A stretch of 64,000 nt of DNA from Aliivibrio fischeri ATCC 7744 = JCM 18803 = DSM 507 (GCF_023983475.1 NZ_CP092712.1:2906860-2970859); one strand, 5' to 3'. Positions 1 to 12,426 are shown, counted from the stretch's first letter. Numbers and translations: made by a program. The notes: a model not told the origin generated them from the sequence alone.

Positions 1-787
1 CATTCAATAACACTAAGTTTTGTGGTTTTGCCCCACGCCATGAGTAAATTGATTGGTCATCATCACCCACCACGGTTAATCGACCTCTTTCACCCACCAA
101 TAGCTTAACGAGTTCATATTGACTCGTATTGGTATCTTGATATTCATCGACAAGTAGATAACGGATTTTCATCTGCCAACGTTCACGCACTTCTTGGTTG
201 GTACGCAGCAGCAATACAGGCAGTGATATCAAATCATCAAAATCAAGTGCGTTATACGCCTTCATTTGGTTTAAATACATTTCATAGCAAAAAGCAAAAA
301 GCTGATCTTGCTCCGAACGAGCAAACCCTTTGACTTGTGCCGGCGTTAACATGTCATTCTTCCAATTAGAAATACTACTTAGAAGTTGACGTAATAAATC
401 TTTATCACCATCAATCTGTTTTTCTGTTAACTCTTTTAACAGTGCCAGTTGGTCTTGATCATCAAATAATGAAAAACCAGCCTTTAGACCAAGAACCTTA
501 TATTCACGACGAATAATATCTAAACCCAATGAGTGGAAGGTTGATACCATCAACCCACGAGACTCTTGCTTACCTAATGTTTGTCCAACACGCTCTTTCA
601 TTTCACGAGCCGCTTTATTGGTAAAGGTTACAGCTGCGATGTTTCTCGCTTTATAACCACATTGCTGAACTAAATAAGCTATTTTATTAGTGATTACACG
701 CGTTTTACCCGACCCTGCACCAGCCAATACTAAACACGGCCCAGAGACAAATTTAACGGCCTCATCTTGCTGTGGATTAAGTTTCAT
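1..787 (-). CDS. rep: Rep ATP-dependent DNA helicase (5' part, cut by window edge)
   Basis: The N-terminal 262 codons of a superfamily 1A helicase. Translating the minus strand from the ATG at 787 gives [13 protein letters not shown] followed by a Walker A motif (AGAGSGKT, residues 22-29) and later VDEYQDTN, the Walker B/motif II of UvrD/Rep enzymes, then the [13 protein letters not shown] motif. Rep is a 3'-5' helicase that helps replication forks pass protein roadblocks. The 'KLNPQQ' start and '[13 protein letters not shown]' fit Rep better than UvrD. The remaining roughly 400 codons lie to the left of the window. It is divergent from the TetR/RND cluster. Confidence 0.93.
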   Translation of the reverse strand, partial: MKLNPQQDEAVKFVSGPCLVLAGAGSGKTRVITNKIAYLVQQCGYKARNIAAVTFTNKAAREMKERVGQTLGKQESRGLMVSTFHSLGLDIIRREYKVLGLKAGFSLFDDQDQLALLKELTEKQIDGDKDLLRQLLSSISNWKNDMLTPAQVKGFARSEQDQLFAFCYEMYLNQMKAYNALDFDDLISLPVLLLRTNQEVRERWQMKIRYLLVDEYQDTNTSQYELVKLLVGERGRLTVVGDDDQSIYSWRGAKPQNLVLLN

Positions 788-936
788 GAATCACCTATAA
801 AATCGATAATGAATTATTTGCGTCTATAATAAAGCTGTCAGGTAATGAATACCATGCAAACGATAAAGTAAAAAATGTGATCTTTACGTTTCTTGACACA
901 AAAACAGATTACATTTCAAACAGAGTCACCTAAAAT

Positions 937-958
937 AATGAATGAACGTTCATTCATT
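937..958. promoter_or_regulatory. Perfect 22-bp palindrome, probable operator of the adjacent TetR regulator
   Basis: The half-site AATGAATGAAC (937-947) is followed directly by its exact reverse complement (948-958). It lies 17 bp before the chosen ATG of the TetR-family gene (975), with a TTGACA hexamer at 893-898 upstream. TetR-family repressors commonly autoregulate through such palindromes, so this is the natural candidate for control of the tetR-adaptor-RND operon. The palindrome is seen directly; the regulator assignment is inferred. Confidence 0.7.
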
Positions 959-974
959 TCATAAGGACACATTT

Positions 975-1541
975 ATGAAGGAGAAACGTCAGCTTATTTT
1001 AGAATCGGCCGAAAAACTATTAGCAACTGATGGCTTTCATGGCTTATCAATGCAAAAAGTTGCCAATCAAGCAGGCGTCGCAGCGGGTACTATCTATCGC
1101 TACTTTGATGACAAAGAAGCATTGATTGAAGAAATCAAGCTGAACATTATGCAACGTGTAGCAACTGCCATTCAAAAAGACATAGATGATAGCGATCCTA
1201 TCAAGGTTCGATTTAGAGCTATGTGGCTAAATATTTGGCACTTTGCTATTTCAGAAAAAAATACTTTTTTAAATCGAAATCAATATGAAGCACTCCCGTC
1301 TTCGAATTTAATTAAGTTAAAGGAACTAGAGAAAAAAATATTTGCCCAAGTGAATCAACTCTTTATTGATGGACTTGAACAAGGCGTATTTAAACCTCTC
1401 AGTGTAGAAATCCTTATAGGGTTAAGCTTAGAAGCAAGTGTTTGCTTAGCAAAAAAACATTCTCAAGGCTTTTTTACATTAACAGATGATGATCTCAATT
1501 CGGCGATTGAAGCCAGTTGGGACGCAATTATTAAACACTAA
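975..1541 (+). CDS. vexR: TetR-family repressor of the RND efflux operon (VexR-like)
   Basis: 188 aa with an N-terminal helix-turn-helix (about residues 25-47: SMQKVANQAGVAAGTIYRYF) typical of TetR/AcrR regulators, then a variable ligand-binding domain. I start it at ATG 975, which has AAGGAC just upstream. An in-frame ATG at 942 lies inside a perfect palindrome that looks like the operator and has no ribosome-binding site. It is followed after 18 bp by the adaptor and RND genes, so it probably represses them and itself. In Vibrio cholerae the vexRAB efflux locus lies next to ilvC, and the same neighbourhood is seen here. The symbol rests on that synteny. Confidence 0.8.
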   Translation: MKEKRQLILESAEKLLATDGFHGLSMQKVANQAGVAAGTIYRYFDDKEALIEEIKLNIMQRVATAIQKDIDDSDPIKVRFRAMWLNIWHFAISEKNTFLNRNQYEALPSSNLIKLKELEKKIFAQVNQLFIDGLEQGVFKPLSVEILIGLSLEASVCLAKKHSQGFFTLTDDDLNSAIEASWDAIIKH

Positions 1542-1559
1542 TTTGGAGTTCTAATCAGA

Positions 1560-2666
1560 ATGAAAAAGTGGACTTTCTTTATGTTGCTTCTTGCACTACT
1601 TCTTTTTGGTAGCGTAATTGGTTTCAACATGTTCAAACAACAAAAAATAGCTGAATACATGGCTAACCGCCCTGAAGCTGAATTTCCAGTCACTGTAGAA
1701 ACAATTAAACCGACACTTTGGACTCCAACCATTGAAGCAATCGGTTTTATTGAACCTAATCAAGGTGTAACGCTAACAACTGAAGTTAACGGCATTATTG
1801 ATAAAATTTCATTTGATTCGGGTAGCCAAGTTAAAAAAGGCCAAGTGTTAGTTTCTCTTGATTCAAAAGTAGAAAAAGCAAACTTGAAGAGTACTCAAGC
1901 TCGCTTACCTGCAGCAGAAGCAAAATATAAGCGTTATAAAGGCCTATACAAAAAAGGCTCGATTTCAAAAGAGGCTTACGATGAAGCTGAAGCTAATTAT
2001 TTCTCTTTAGCTGCTGATATTGAAAGTATGAAAGCATCTATTGATCGTCGTGAAATCAAAGCTCCTTTCTCTGGTGTTATTGGTATTCGTAATGTTTACC
2101 TAGGTCAATATTTACAACCAAGCACTGATATTGTTCGTTTAGAAGATACAAGTATTATGCGTCTACGCTTTACTGTTCCTCAAACGGATATTTCTAAGAT
2201 CAACATTGGTCAAGAAATTGATATTTCTGTGGATTCATACCCAGAAGATACTTTCCGAGGTTCTATCAGTGCAATTGAACCTGCAGTAAACATTCAAAGT
2301 GGTTTGATCGAAGTTCAAGCAGATATTCCTAATAATGGCGGTAAGCTGCGCAGTGGTATGTTTGCACAAGCAAAAATCATTCTTCCAACTTTAGAAAACC
2401 AAGTAGTTATCCCTCAAACAGCAATTACTTTCACTCTATATGGTGACAATGTTTATATCGTTTCTGAAAAAGATGGCGTAAAACGAGTTCAACAACATGT
2501 AGTTAAAGTAGGTGAGCGAACTCAAGATATTGCACACATCTTAGAAGGCGTTAAAGCTGGCGATATGGTTGTAACAACTGGCCAAGTTCGTCTAAGTAAC
2601 GACGCTAAAGTTCGTATTGTGGAAAGTAATGCCACAACACCACCTGCTGAAACACCAATGCTGTAA
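1560..2666 (+). CDS. vexA: RND efflux periplasmic adaptor (membrane fusion protein)
   Basis: 368 aa. An N-terminal membrane anchor (about residues 5-23, hydrophobic, no lipobox cysteine) is followed by a lipoyl-like half (KKGQVLVSLDSKVEKANL), an alpha-helical hairpin, the second lipoyl half (IKAPFSGVIGIRNVYLGQYL) and beta-barrel and membrane-proximal domains. This is the AcrA/MexA-type adaptor that bridges an inner-membrane RND pump to an outer-membrane TolC channel. It sits 18 bp after the tetR gene and 11 bp before the RND gene. No TolC gene is in the window, so the outer channel is presumably encoded elsewhere. Symbol assigned from the V. cholerae-like context. Confidence 0.85.
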   Translation: MKKWTFFMLLLALLLFGSVIGFNMFKQQKIAEYMANRPEAEFPVTVETIKPTLWTPTIEAIGFIEPNQGVTLTTEVNGIIDKISFDSGSQVKKGQVLVSLDSKVEKANLKSTQARLPAAEAKYKRYKGLYKKGSISKEAYDEAEANYFSLAADIESMKASIDRREIKAPFSGVIGIRNVYLGQYLQPSTDIVRLEDTSIMRLRFTVPQTDISKINIGQEIDISVDSYPEDTFRGSISAIEPAVNIQSGLIEVQADIPNNGGKLRSGMFAQAKIILPTLENQVVIPQTAITFTLYGDNVYIVSEKDGVKRVQQHVVKVGERTQDIAHILEGVKAGDMVVTTGQVRLSNDAKVRIVESNATTPPAETPML

Positions 2667-2677
2667 TCGGAGGCATT

Positions 2678-5600
2678 ATGCGCTTTACTGATGTTTTTAT
2701 TAAACGTCCAGTTTTAGCGGTATCGATCAGCTTTTTGATAGCTTTGCTTGGTATCCAAGCAATTTTCAAAATGCAGGTTCGTGAATACCCTGAAATGACA
2801 AATACCGTTGTTACGGTAACAACAAGCTACTATGGTGCGAGTGCCGACTTGATTCAAGGCTTCATCACTCAACCCTTAGAGCAAGCGGTCGCACAAGCCG
2901 ATAATATTGATTTCATGACATCTCAATCAGTAATGGGTCAATCGACTATTACTGTCACTATGAAATTAAATACGGATCCTAACGCTGCACTTTCTGACAT
3001 ATTGGCAAAAACTAACTCTGTTCGTTCTCAACTTCCTAAGGAATCTGAAGATCCAACAGTAACCATGTCAACTGGCTCTACTACGGCGGTTCTTTATATT
3101 GGTTTTACAAGTGATGAACTAGTATCAAGTCAAATCACCGATTACCTTGAGCGAGTGGTTAACCCACAATTGTTCACTGTTAATGGTGTATCAAAAGTTG
3201 ACCTTTATGGTGGTATGAAATACGCGCTTCGTATCTGGTTAGATCCTGCACGTATGGCTGCTATCAAAATGACTGCAACTGATGTTATGGGTGTACTTAA
3301 TGCCAATAACTTCCAATCAGCAGCAGGCCAAGCTACAGGGGAATTTGTTCTCTACAATGGTAGTGCTAATACACAGGTTTCTGATGTTGAAGAACTAGAA
3401 AACCTAGTGATTAGAACTAATGATGGTGAAGTTGTTCGTTTAAGTGATATAGCTAAAGTATCACTAGATAAGAGCCACGATGTATACCGTGCAAGTGCAA
3501 ATGGTCAAGAAGCCGTTGTTGCTGCGATCAATGCCGCACCAAGTGCAAACCCAATCAACATTGCAGCAGATGTTCTTGAGTTACTTCCTCAATTAGAGAA
3601 AAACTTACCAAGCAACATCAAAATGAACGTAATGTATGATTCAACGATTGCTATCAATGAATCCATTCATGAAGTAATCAAAACGATTCTTGAAGCGGCT
3701 TTAATCGTATTAATCGTTATTACATTATTCCTAGGTTCATTCCGAGCAGTTATCATCCCAATTGTCACTATTCCACTATCACTTATTGGTGTGGCAATGG
3801 TAATGCAAGCAATGGGATTCTCTTGGAACTTAATGACCTTACTTGCCATGGTACTTGCTATCGGTCTTGTAGTGGATGATGCCATCGTTGTTTTAGAAAA
3901 CGTTGACCGTCATATCAAGTTAGGTGAAACCCCATTTCGCGCTGCGATTATAGGTACTCGTGAAATCGCTGTCCCTGTTATAGCAATGACACTGACACTC
4001 GGTGCGGTATATGCTCCAATCGCAATGATGGGTGGTATTACAGGTTCTCTATTTAAAGAGTTTGCATTAACACTAGCAGGTTCGGTATTCGTATCAGGTA
4101 TCGTTGCACTAACACTGTCTCCAATGATGTGTTCAAAAATGCTCGTGGCAAATGAAGAGCCAAATCGTTTTGAGAAAAAAGTTCATCACATACTAGATGG
4201 TATGAGTGAACGTTATGAACGTATGCTTAACGTGATCATGACTCGTCGTCCTGTCATCATTGCTTTTGCTGTTATTGTTTTTGCAAGTCTACCGCTATTG
4301 TTCAAGTTCATTCCAAGCGAACTAGCACCATCGGAAGATAAAGGTGTTGTTGTACTTATGGGTACCGCACCATCAAACGCGAACTTAGACTACATCCAAA
4401 ATACAATGGATGATGTAAACAATATTCTGTCAGCACAGCCTGAAGTTGAATATGCTCAAGTATTTAATGGTGTTCCTAACTCAAACCAAGCGTTTGGTCT
4501 AGCAACACTTAAAACTTGGAGTGAGCGTGAAGCAAGCCAAGCAGAAGTAACTAAACGAGTTGGTGGATTAGTTTCTGATATCCCTGGAATGGCGGTTACT
4601 GCCTTCCAAATGCCAGAGCTTCCAGGTGCTGGCTCAGGCTTACCAATTCAATTTGTTATTACTACACCAAATAGCTTTGAGAGCTTATTCCAAATAGCAA
4701 CCGAAGTATTAACTGGTGTTAAAGGCAGTCCATTATTTGTTTATTCAGATCTAGATTTGAACTTCGATTCAGCAACAATGAAGATCAATATAGATAAAGA
4801 TAAAGCAGGTGCTTATGGTGTTACGATGCAAGATATCGGTATCACACTAAGTACGATGATGGCTGATGGTTATGTAAACCGAATTGACCTTAATGGCCGT
4901 TCATATGAAGTAATTCCTCAGGTTGAACGTAAATTCCGTTTGAACCCTGAATCAATGAATAACTACTATGTACGCTCAGCAAATGGTGAAGCAGTACCTC
5001 TTGGTAGCTTGGTTTCGATTGATGTGATTGCAGAGCCTCGCTCATTACCGCACTTTAACCAATTAAATTCAGCAACAGTTGGTGCTGTTCCATCACCAGG
5101 TATCGCTATGGGTGATGCAATTAATTGGTTTGAAGATGTAGCAAACAACAAGCTTCCAAGTGGTTACAATCACGATTACATGGGTGAGGCTCGTCAATAT
5201 GTAACGGAAGGCAGTGCATTATATGCAACTTTCGGTTTGGCTCTTGCTATCATCTTCTTGGTTCTTGCGATTCAATTTGAATCAATCCGAGATCCATTAG
5301 TAATCATGGTATCTGTTCCATTGGCTATTTGTGGCGCGTTAATTGCCCTTGCTTGGGGAGCAGCATCAATGAACATCTATTCACAAGTAGGTCTTATTAC
5401 CTTAGTTGGTTTGATTACTAAACATGGTATCCTTATCTGTGAAGTGGCAAAAGAAGAACAGCTGCACCATCAAAAAAGTAAGATGGCTGCGGTAACAGAA
5501 GCAGCCAAAGTACGTCTACGTCCAATCTTAATGACAACAGCAGCAATGATCGCAGGTCTAATCCCGCTATTATATGCAACTGGTGCAGGTGCTGCTCAGC

Positions 5601-5749
5601 GCTTCAGTATTGGTATTGTAATTGTTGCAGGTCTAGCGATTGGTACATTATTTACCCTATTCGTACTTCCTGTTATATACAGTTACTTAGCAAGTGAACA
5701 TAAACCATTACCTGTCTTCGAAGAAGGTAAAGAGATTAAAGAATCTTAA
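2678..5749 (+). CDS. vexB: RND multidrug efflux pump, inner-membrane transporter
   Basis: 1023 aa, full length for the AcrB/MexB (HAE1) family. It starts MRFTDVFIKRPVLAVSISFL (first transmembrane helix). Transmembrane helix 4 carries the paired proton-relay aspartates, D400 and D401, in GLVVDDAIVVLEN. Two large periplasmic loops follow TM1 and TM7, and a C-terminal transmembrane bundle closes the protein. It exports drugs, bile salts or detergents from the periplasm and inner-membrane leaflet using the proton gradient. ATG 2678 is preceded by GGAGG. A strong terminator closes the three-gene operon. Confidence 0.9.
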   Translation: MRFTDVFIKRPVLAVSISFLIALLGIQAIFKMQVREYPEMTNTVVTVTTSYYGASADLIQGFITQPLEQAVAQADNIDFMTSQSVMGQSTITVTMKLNTDPNAALSDILAKTNSVRSQLPKESEDPTVTMSTGSTTAVLYIGFTSDELVSSQITDYLERVVNPQLFTVNGVSKVDLYGGMKYALRIWLDPARMAAIKMTATDVMGVLNANNFQSAAGQATGEFVLYNGSANTQVSDVEELENLVIRTNDGEVVRLSDIAKVSLDKSHDVYRASANGQEAVVAAINAAPSANPINIAADVLELLPQLEKNLPSNIKMNVMYDSTIAINESIHEVIKTILEAALIVLIVITLFLGSFRAVIIPIVTIPLSLIGVAMVMQAMGFSWNLMTLLAMVLAIGLVVDDAIVVLENVDRHIKLGETPFRAAIIGTREIAVPVIAMTLTLGAVYAPIAMMGGITGSLFKEFALTLAGSVFVSGIVALTLSPMMCSKMLVANEEPNRFEKKVHHILDGMSERYERMLNVIMTRRPVIIAFAVIVFASLPLLFKFIPSELAPSEDKGVVVLMGTAPSNANLDYIQNTMDDVNNILSAQPEVEYAQVFNGVPNSNQAFGLATLKTWSEREASQAEVTKRVGGLVSDIPGMAVTAFQMPELPGAGSGLPIQFVITTPNSFESLFQIATEVLTGVKGSPLFVYSDLDLNFDSATMKINIDKDKAGAYGVTMQDIGITLSTMMADGYVNRIDLNGRSYEVIPQVERKFRLNPESMNNYYVRSANGEAVPLGSLVSIDVIAEPRSLPHFNQLNSATVGAVPSPGIAMGDAINWFEDVANNKLPSGYNHDYMGEARQYVTEGSALYATFGLALAIIFLVLAIQFESIRDPLVIMVSVPLAICGALIALAWGAASMNIYSQVGLITLVGLITKHGILICEVAKEEQLHHQKSKMAAVTEAAKVRLRPILMTTAAMIAGLIPLLYATGAGAAQRFSIGIVIVAGLAIGTLFTLFVLPVIYSYLASEHKPLPVFEEGKEIKES

Positions 5750-5764
5750 TGGTGGAATAAAATT

Positions 5765-5791
5765 AAAGGCTACTTCGGTAGCCTTTTTTTT
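5765..5791 (+). terminator. Rho-independent terminator of the efflux operon
   Basis: AAAGGCTAC (5765-5773), tetraloop TTCG, GTAGCCTTT (5778-5786), running into a T-tract. It lies 15 bp after the RND stop codon. Confidence 0.92.
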
Positions 5792-5859
5792 ATTTGGATA
5801 GCGACAATTGGAAAGGCTTTACTTAGAATAAGGAAAAAGTATTCAATTAAGGGTAAATA

Positions 5860-6111
5860 ATGTTTGATCCAAAAAAGTTAGAGCAAGTAGCAAAACAGAT
5901 TCATGAATCAATGCCACAGCCAGTAAAAGAACTTGGTAGTGATGTTGAACAAAAAGTTCGTCAAGTTATTCAAGGACAGCTAAATAAGCTTGATGTTGTT
6001 AGCAGAGAAGAATTTGATGTCCAAACACAGGTTCTTTTACGTACTCGCCAAAAGCTAACTGCGATGGAACAAAAACTTGCTGAACTAGAAGAGAAACTTT
6101 CAGAAAAATAA
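5860..6111 (+). CDS. ubiK: UbiK (YqiC/BMFP family) ubiquinone biosynthesis accessory factor
   Basis: 83 aa. The sequence opens [19 protein letters not shown] and ends in a strongly charged, heptad-like segment (about residues 50-82, [20 protein letters not shown]) that predicts a coiled coil. This matches the BMFP/YqiC family, small trimeric coiled-coil proteins with membrane fusogenic activity; in E. coli UbiK assists the UbiJ-containing ubiquinone complex under aerobic conditions. It is monocistronic, between the efflux terminator and a bidirectional terminator shared with ilvC. Confidence 0.88.
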   Translation: MFDPKKLEQVAKQIHESMPQPVKELGSDVEQKVRQVIQGQLNKLDVVSREEFDVQTQVLLRTRQKLTAMEQKLAELEEKLSEK

Positions 6112-6192
6112 AACAATAACCAACAATACAATCTGAAGTATCCAATTTTGAACTGATTATTGTATGTTATTAATTTATCCAGATTACGATAA

Positions 6193-6223
6193 AAAAAGGC
6201 TTGGTCATAAACCAAGCCTTTTT
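6193..6223. terminator. Bidirectional terminator between ubiK and ilvC
   Basis: A 13-bp perfect stem (AAAAAGGCTTGGT / ACCAAGCCTTTTT) with loop CATAA. T-tracts occur on both strands, so it can end ubiK (+) and ilvC (-), which converge here. Confidence 0.9.
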
Positions 6224-6241
6224 ATTTAATTACAAATTAAA

Positions 6242-7726
6242 TTAACCACCAACAGCAATTCGCTTCATATCGCTCATGTAGCTACGTAGCTCTTCACCAA
6301 TATATTCAACTGGATGATTACGAATCGCATCATTAACAGCGATTAGCGTTGCATTATCCACTTGATTTGATGACTCACCTAATCCACGTCCAATAACATC
6401 TGTTTCAACAGAAGGCATGAATTTCTCACGAAGAAGTGGCGTTGCTACATTTGCAAATAGGTAGTTACCATATTCAGCAGTATCAGAAATAACTACGTTC
6501 ATTTCGTACAAACGCTTACGTGCTACAGTGTTAGCAATCAGTGGTAATTCGTGCAGCGACTCATAGTAAGCAGATTCGTCAATAATACCTGATGCTGTCA
6601 TAGCTTCAAATGCTAATTCAACGCCGGCACGAACCATTGCAACTAGTAAAATACCGTTATCAAAGTATTCTTGTTCAGAGATATCCACATCAGACTCAGG
6701 GTAGTTTTCAAACGCAGTTTGACCTGTTTCTTCACGCCAGCCAAATAGATTAACATCATCATTAGCCCAATCAGCCATCATTGTACGAGAAAACTCACCA
6801 GAAATAATGTCGTCCATATGTTTGTTATAAAGTGGACGCATTAGCTCTTTCAGTTCTTCTGAAAGCTCAAAAGCTTTTACTTTAGCTGGGTTTGAAAGGC
6901 GATCCATCATATGCGTAACACCGCCAAACTTTAAAGCTTCAGTAATTGTTTCCCAACCGTACTGTAGAAGTTTACCTGCATAACCAGGCTCAATACCGTC
7001 AGCAATCATCTTCTCGTAAGATACGATAGAACCTGCTTGTAGCATGCCACAAAGAATCGTTTGTTCACCCATAAGGTCAGATTTAACTTCAGCGACAAAA
7101 GAAGACTCTAGACAACCCGCACGGTGACCACCTGTGCCAGCAGCCCAAGCCTTAGCAATATCCCAACCTTCACCTTTAGGATCGTTTTCTGGGTGAACTG
7201 CAATTAGAGTTGGAACACCAAAGCCACGTTTATATTCTTCACGAACTTCTGTTCCTGGACACTTAGGTGCAACCATCACAACCGTCAGATCTTTACGGAT
7301 TTGCATACCTTCTTCAACAACATTGAAACCGTGCGAATAACCTAAAGCTGCACCTTCTTTCATAAGAGGCATCACAGTTTCAACTACATTAGTATGTTGT
7401 TTATCAGGAGTAAGATTAATAACTAGATCAGCTTGCGGGATCAGAGTTTCATAGCTAGCTACTTCAAAACCATTTTCTTTTGCATTTTTATATGATTGTC
7501 GTTGTTCATCAATAGCGGCTTGACGCAGTGCATAAGCCACATCTAAACCTGAATCACGCATATTAAGGCCCTGGTTTAAACCTTGAGCACCACAACCAAC
7601 AATAACCACTTTTTTACCTTTAAGGTAATCAGCTTCTGTTGCAAATTCTTCACGCTCCATAAAGCGACAACGACCTAGTTGATCTAATTGTTCACGTAAA
7701 TTGAGCGTATTAAAGTAGTTAGACAT
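6242..7726 (-). CDS. ilvC: Ketol-acid reductoisomerase
   Basis: 494 aa, the long class II form typical of gammaproteobacteria (E. coli 491 aa). The Rossmann motif [21 protein letters not shown] binds NADPH, and two copies of the helical catalytic domain follow. It converts acetolactate and acetohydroxybutyrate to the dihydroxy acids of valine and isoleucine synthesis, with Mg2+. I start at ATG 7726 ([17 protein letters not shown]), preceded by CGGAGTTT. A longer open frame reaching 7846 would run through the ilvY operator region and is rejected. It is divergent from its activator gene ilvY. Confidence 0.96.
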   Translation of the reverse strand: MSNYFNTLNLREQLDQLGRCRFMEREEFATEADYLKGKKVVIVGCGAQGLNQGLNMRDSGLDVAYALRQAAIDEQRQSYKNAKENGFEVASYETLIPQADLVINLTPDKQHTNVVETVMPLMKEGAALGYSHGFNVVEEGMQIRKDLTVVMVAPKCPGTEVREEYKRGFGVPTLIAVHPENDPKGEGWDIAKAWAAGTGGHRAGCLESSFVAEVKSDLMGEQTILCGMLQAGSIVSYEKMIADGIEPGYAGKLLQYGWETITEALKFGGVTHMMDRLSNPAKVKAFELSEELKELMRPLYNKHMDDIISGEFSRTMMADWANDDVNLFGWREETGQTAFENYPESDVDISEQEYFDNGILLVAMVRAGVELAFEAMTASGIIDESAYYESLHELPLIANTVARKRLYEMNVVISDTAEYGNYLFANVATPLLREKFMPSVETDVIGRGLGESSNQVDNATLIAVNDAIRNHPVEYIGEELRSYMSDMKRIAVGG

Positions 7727-7822
7727 GATAAAACTCCGTAAATATCGTTTAATCCATTGGGATGATTCTGTGTATGAATTTGATAATAACGAAAGATTAA
7801 CATTGTAAAAAGTGATATATTG

Positions 7823-7837
7823 GCAACACATGATTGC
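7823..7837. promoter_or_regulatory. Candidate IlvY operator in the ilvC-ilvY intergenic region
   Basis: GCAA-N7-TTGC (7823-7837) within TTGGCAACACATGATTGCAA, a LysR-type interrupted dyad. It lies between the divergent ilvC and ilvY starts (7726 and 7853), 16 bp upstream of ilvY. LysR-type IlvY in E. coli binds tandem operators in the same intergenic region and activates ilvC when acetolactate or acetohydroxybutyrate is bound. I see one clear dyad; the second half of a tandem site is less obvious. Confidence 0.55.
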
Positions 7838-7852
7838 AATAAACACAACATT

Positions 7853-8737
7853 ATGAATATAAAATTACTACAAACGTTTTTGCATTTATGCGAAAGCCAT
7901 AGTTTCACACATACGTCTAAAGCTATGCACTTGAGCCCATCAGCTTTAAGCCGACAAATACAAAAATTAGAAGACGACATCGGTCATCCACTGTTTATTA
8001 GAGATAACCGAAGCGTCGAATTAACCAGTGCCGCAAAGCAACTGATACCTATAGCACTGAATATATGCTCCGAATGGAGTGGATATAAAGCCAGTTCGAA
8101 CGTCGTAAACAATGCCTTAAAAGGACAATTAAAATTATTTTGCTCCGTTACTGCAAGCTACAGCCATCTTCCTCAATTATTAAATGACTTCAAAGTTAAT
8201 TACCCACATATAGATATTAAGCTATCTACGGGCGATCCTGCTCAAGCAATAGAAAAGATTGAATCCTCTGAAGTAGATATCGCTATTTCAGCGGTACCAG
8301 AAAAACCTTCAAATAAGCTCGCTTTTGAAATTATTAGTGAGATTCCACTTTCAATTATTGCTCCCTTAGGTAACAACCAATTTATTAGTGAAATAAACAA
8401 AGAGAATAGTAATTGGGAGTTACTCCCCTTTATATTGCCCGAATCAGGTACTGCTAGAAATCGAGCTAATCAATGGTTTAAAGAACAAGGAATCAAACCA
8501 ACTATCTATGCTCAGGTTTCAGGCCATGAAGCAATTGTGAGCATGGTTGCATTAGGGTGTGGGATAGGAATAGCGCCAGATGTTGTAATAAACAACAGCC
8601 CAGTAAAAGATAAAGTACAACGTTTAAATACGTTACCAATTGCGCCATTTAAACTAGGTTTATGCTGTAAAAAATCAAAGTTAAATGATTCTGTTATTCA
8701 GGCGCTTTGGCAAGTTGCTGAAAATACATTTATTTAG
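7853..8737 (+). CDS. ilvY: LysR-family activator of ilvC
   Basis: 294 aa (E. coli IlvY 297). An N-terminal winged helix-turn-helix (about residues 18-37, [20 protein letters not shown]) is followed by a periplasmic-binding-protein-like effector domain. Diagnostic IlvY segments include [36 protein letters not shown] and [19 protein letters not shown]. It starts at ATG 7853; the open frame extends to 7820 but that start would fall in the operator dyad. It senses the acetohydroxyacid substrates of IlvC and activates ilvC, which is transcribed divergently. Confidence 0.93.
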   Translation: MNIKLLQTFLHLCESHSFTHTSKAMHLSPSALSRQIQKLEDDIGHPLFIRDNRSVELTSAAKQLIPIALNICSEWSGYKASSNVVNNALKGQLKLFCSVTASYSHLPQLLNDFKVNYPHIDIKLSTGDPAQAIEKIESSEVDIAISAVPEKPSNKLAFEIISEIPLSIIAPLGNNQFISEINKENSNWELLPFILPESGTARNRANQWFKEQGIKPTIYAQVSGHEAIVSMVALGCGIGIAPDVVINNSPVKDKVQRLNTLPIAPFKLGLCCKKSKLNDSVIQALWQVAENTFI

Positions 8738-8749
8738 TTCTGAAACGAA

Positions 8750-8776
8750 AAAAGGCTTCCCAATGGGAAGCCTTTT
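8750..8776. terminator. Bidirectional terminator between ilvY and the rRNA operon
   Basis: AAAAGGCTTCCC (8750-8761), loop AAT, GGGAAGCCTTTT (8765-8776). It ends ilvY on the plus strand, and on the minus strand it is the final terminator of the rRNA operon, 7 bp after the distal 5S. Confidence 0.88.
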
Positions 8777-8782
8777 AAATTT

Positions 8783-8902
8783 GAGCCTAGCGATGTCCTA
8801 CTCTCACATGGGGAAGCCCCACACTACCATCGGCGCTATTACGTTTCACTTCTGAGTTCGGCATGGGATCAGGTGGGTCCATAACGCTATGGTCGCTAAG
8901 CA
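8783..8902 (-). rRNA. rrf: 5S ribosomal RNA, distal copy
   Basis: About 120 nt. The minus strand reads TGCTTAGCGACCATAGCG and ends in AGTAGGACATCGCTAGGCTC, a complete gammaproteobacterial 5S. It is the second 5S of the operon, beyond tRNA-Thr. It differs from the proximal copy at a handful of positions, including a compensatory pair in helix I (U-A replacing C-G). Confidence 0.95.
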
Positions 8903-8917
8903 AAATCTGTCAGTAAA

Positions 8918-8994
8918 TGGTGCTGATACCCAGACTTGAACTGGGGACCTCACCCTTACCAAGGGTGCGCTCTACCGGGCTGAGCTATATCAGC
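8918..8994 (-). tRNA. tRNA-Thr (anticodon GGT)
   Basis: The minus strand gives GCTGATATAGCTCAG, anticodon loop TTGGTAA, T-loop TTCAAGT, and an acceptor ending TATCAGC-ACCA. The 7-bp acceptor GCTGATA/TATCAGC is fully paired and CCA is encoded. It lies between two 5S genes, the same arrangement as E. coli rrnD (rrfD-thrV-rrfF). Confidence 0.96.
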
Positions 8995-9021
8995 AATATT
9001 TTTACTTAATTTAATCAAAAA

Positions 9022-9043
9022 AAGCCATCCGATAGGATGGCTT
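9022..9043 (-). terminator. Terminator-like hairpin between the proximal 5S and tRNA-Thr
   Basis: On the minus strand AAGCCATCC, loop TATC, GGATGGCTT and then a run of seven Ts in total (through 9017). This is a canonical intrinsic terminator placed 13 bp after the proximal 5S, yet a tRNA and another 5S lie beyond it. rRNA antitermination or RNA processing would have to allow read-through. Confidence 0.8.
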
Positions 9044-9055
9044 CTTTTTAAATTC

Positions 9056-9175
9056 AAGCCTGGCGATGTCCTACTCTCACATGGGGAAACCCCACACTAC
9101 CATCGGCGCTATTACGTTTCACTTCTGAGTTCGGCATGGGATCAGGTGGGTCCATAATGCTATGGTCGCCAAGCA
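9056..9175 (-). rRNA. rrf: 5S ribosomal RNA, proximal copy
   Basis: About 120 nt. The minus strand runs from TGCTTGGCGACCATAGC to AGTAGGACATCGCCAGGCTT. It follows the 23S after a spacer of about 93 bp and is followed by a hairpin with a T-tract, then tRNA-Thr and the second 5S. Confidence 0.96.
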
Positions 9176-9268
9176 AATTCTTTAATTCGGAAAGCTTATT
9201 GTGTTCTTAATCACATTCAAATTCGTTTCTTGCAACTTTAAATCCGCTCAAAACCCCTTGGGTGTTGT

Positions 9269-12159
<2,891 letters not shown>

Positions 12160-12360
12160 ATACAACCCCAAGAGGTTTCGTATGGCATAAACAACCAAGG
12201 TGAACTCGTCATTGCGAGTTCTGGTTTTTCGCCGGATTCAAAATACAAGAACACTTGAATGTGTTGTTCTTCGTTTTACATAGTAAAACAAAGGATATTA
12301 AGAACTTTTAAATTTTGATTTAGATAACTCGTAAGTTATTTAAATCAGTCAGCTTTCCAA

Positions 12361-12374
12361 ATTGTTAAAGAGCA
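12361..12374 (-). promoter_or_regulatory. boxA antitermination element in the 16S-23S spacer
   Basis: The minus strand reads TGCTCTTTAACAAT, the canonical boxA of rRNA operons. It recruits NusB/S10 for antitermination into the 23S part. It lies between tRNA-Val and 23S. Confidence 0.85.
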
Positions 12375-12426
12375 ATGTTTCTTTCGAAACCATTTTTAAA
12401 GACTCTCAAGTGAGAATACTTAAAGA

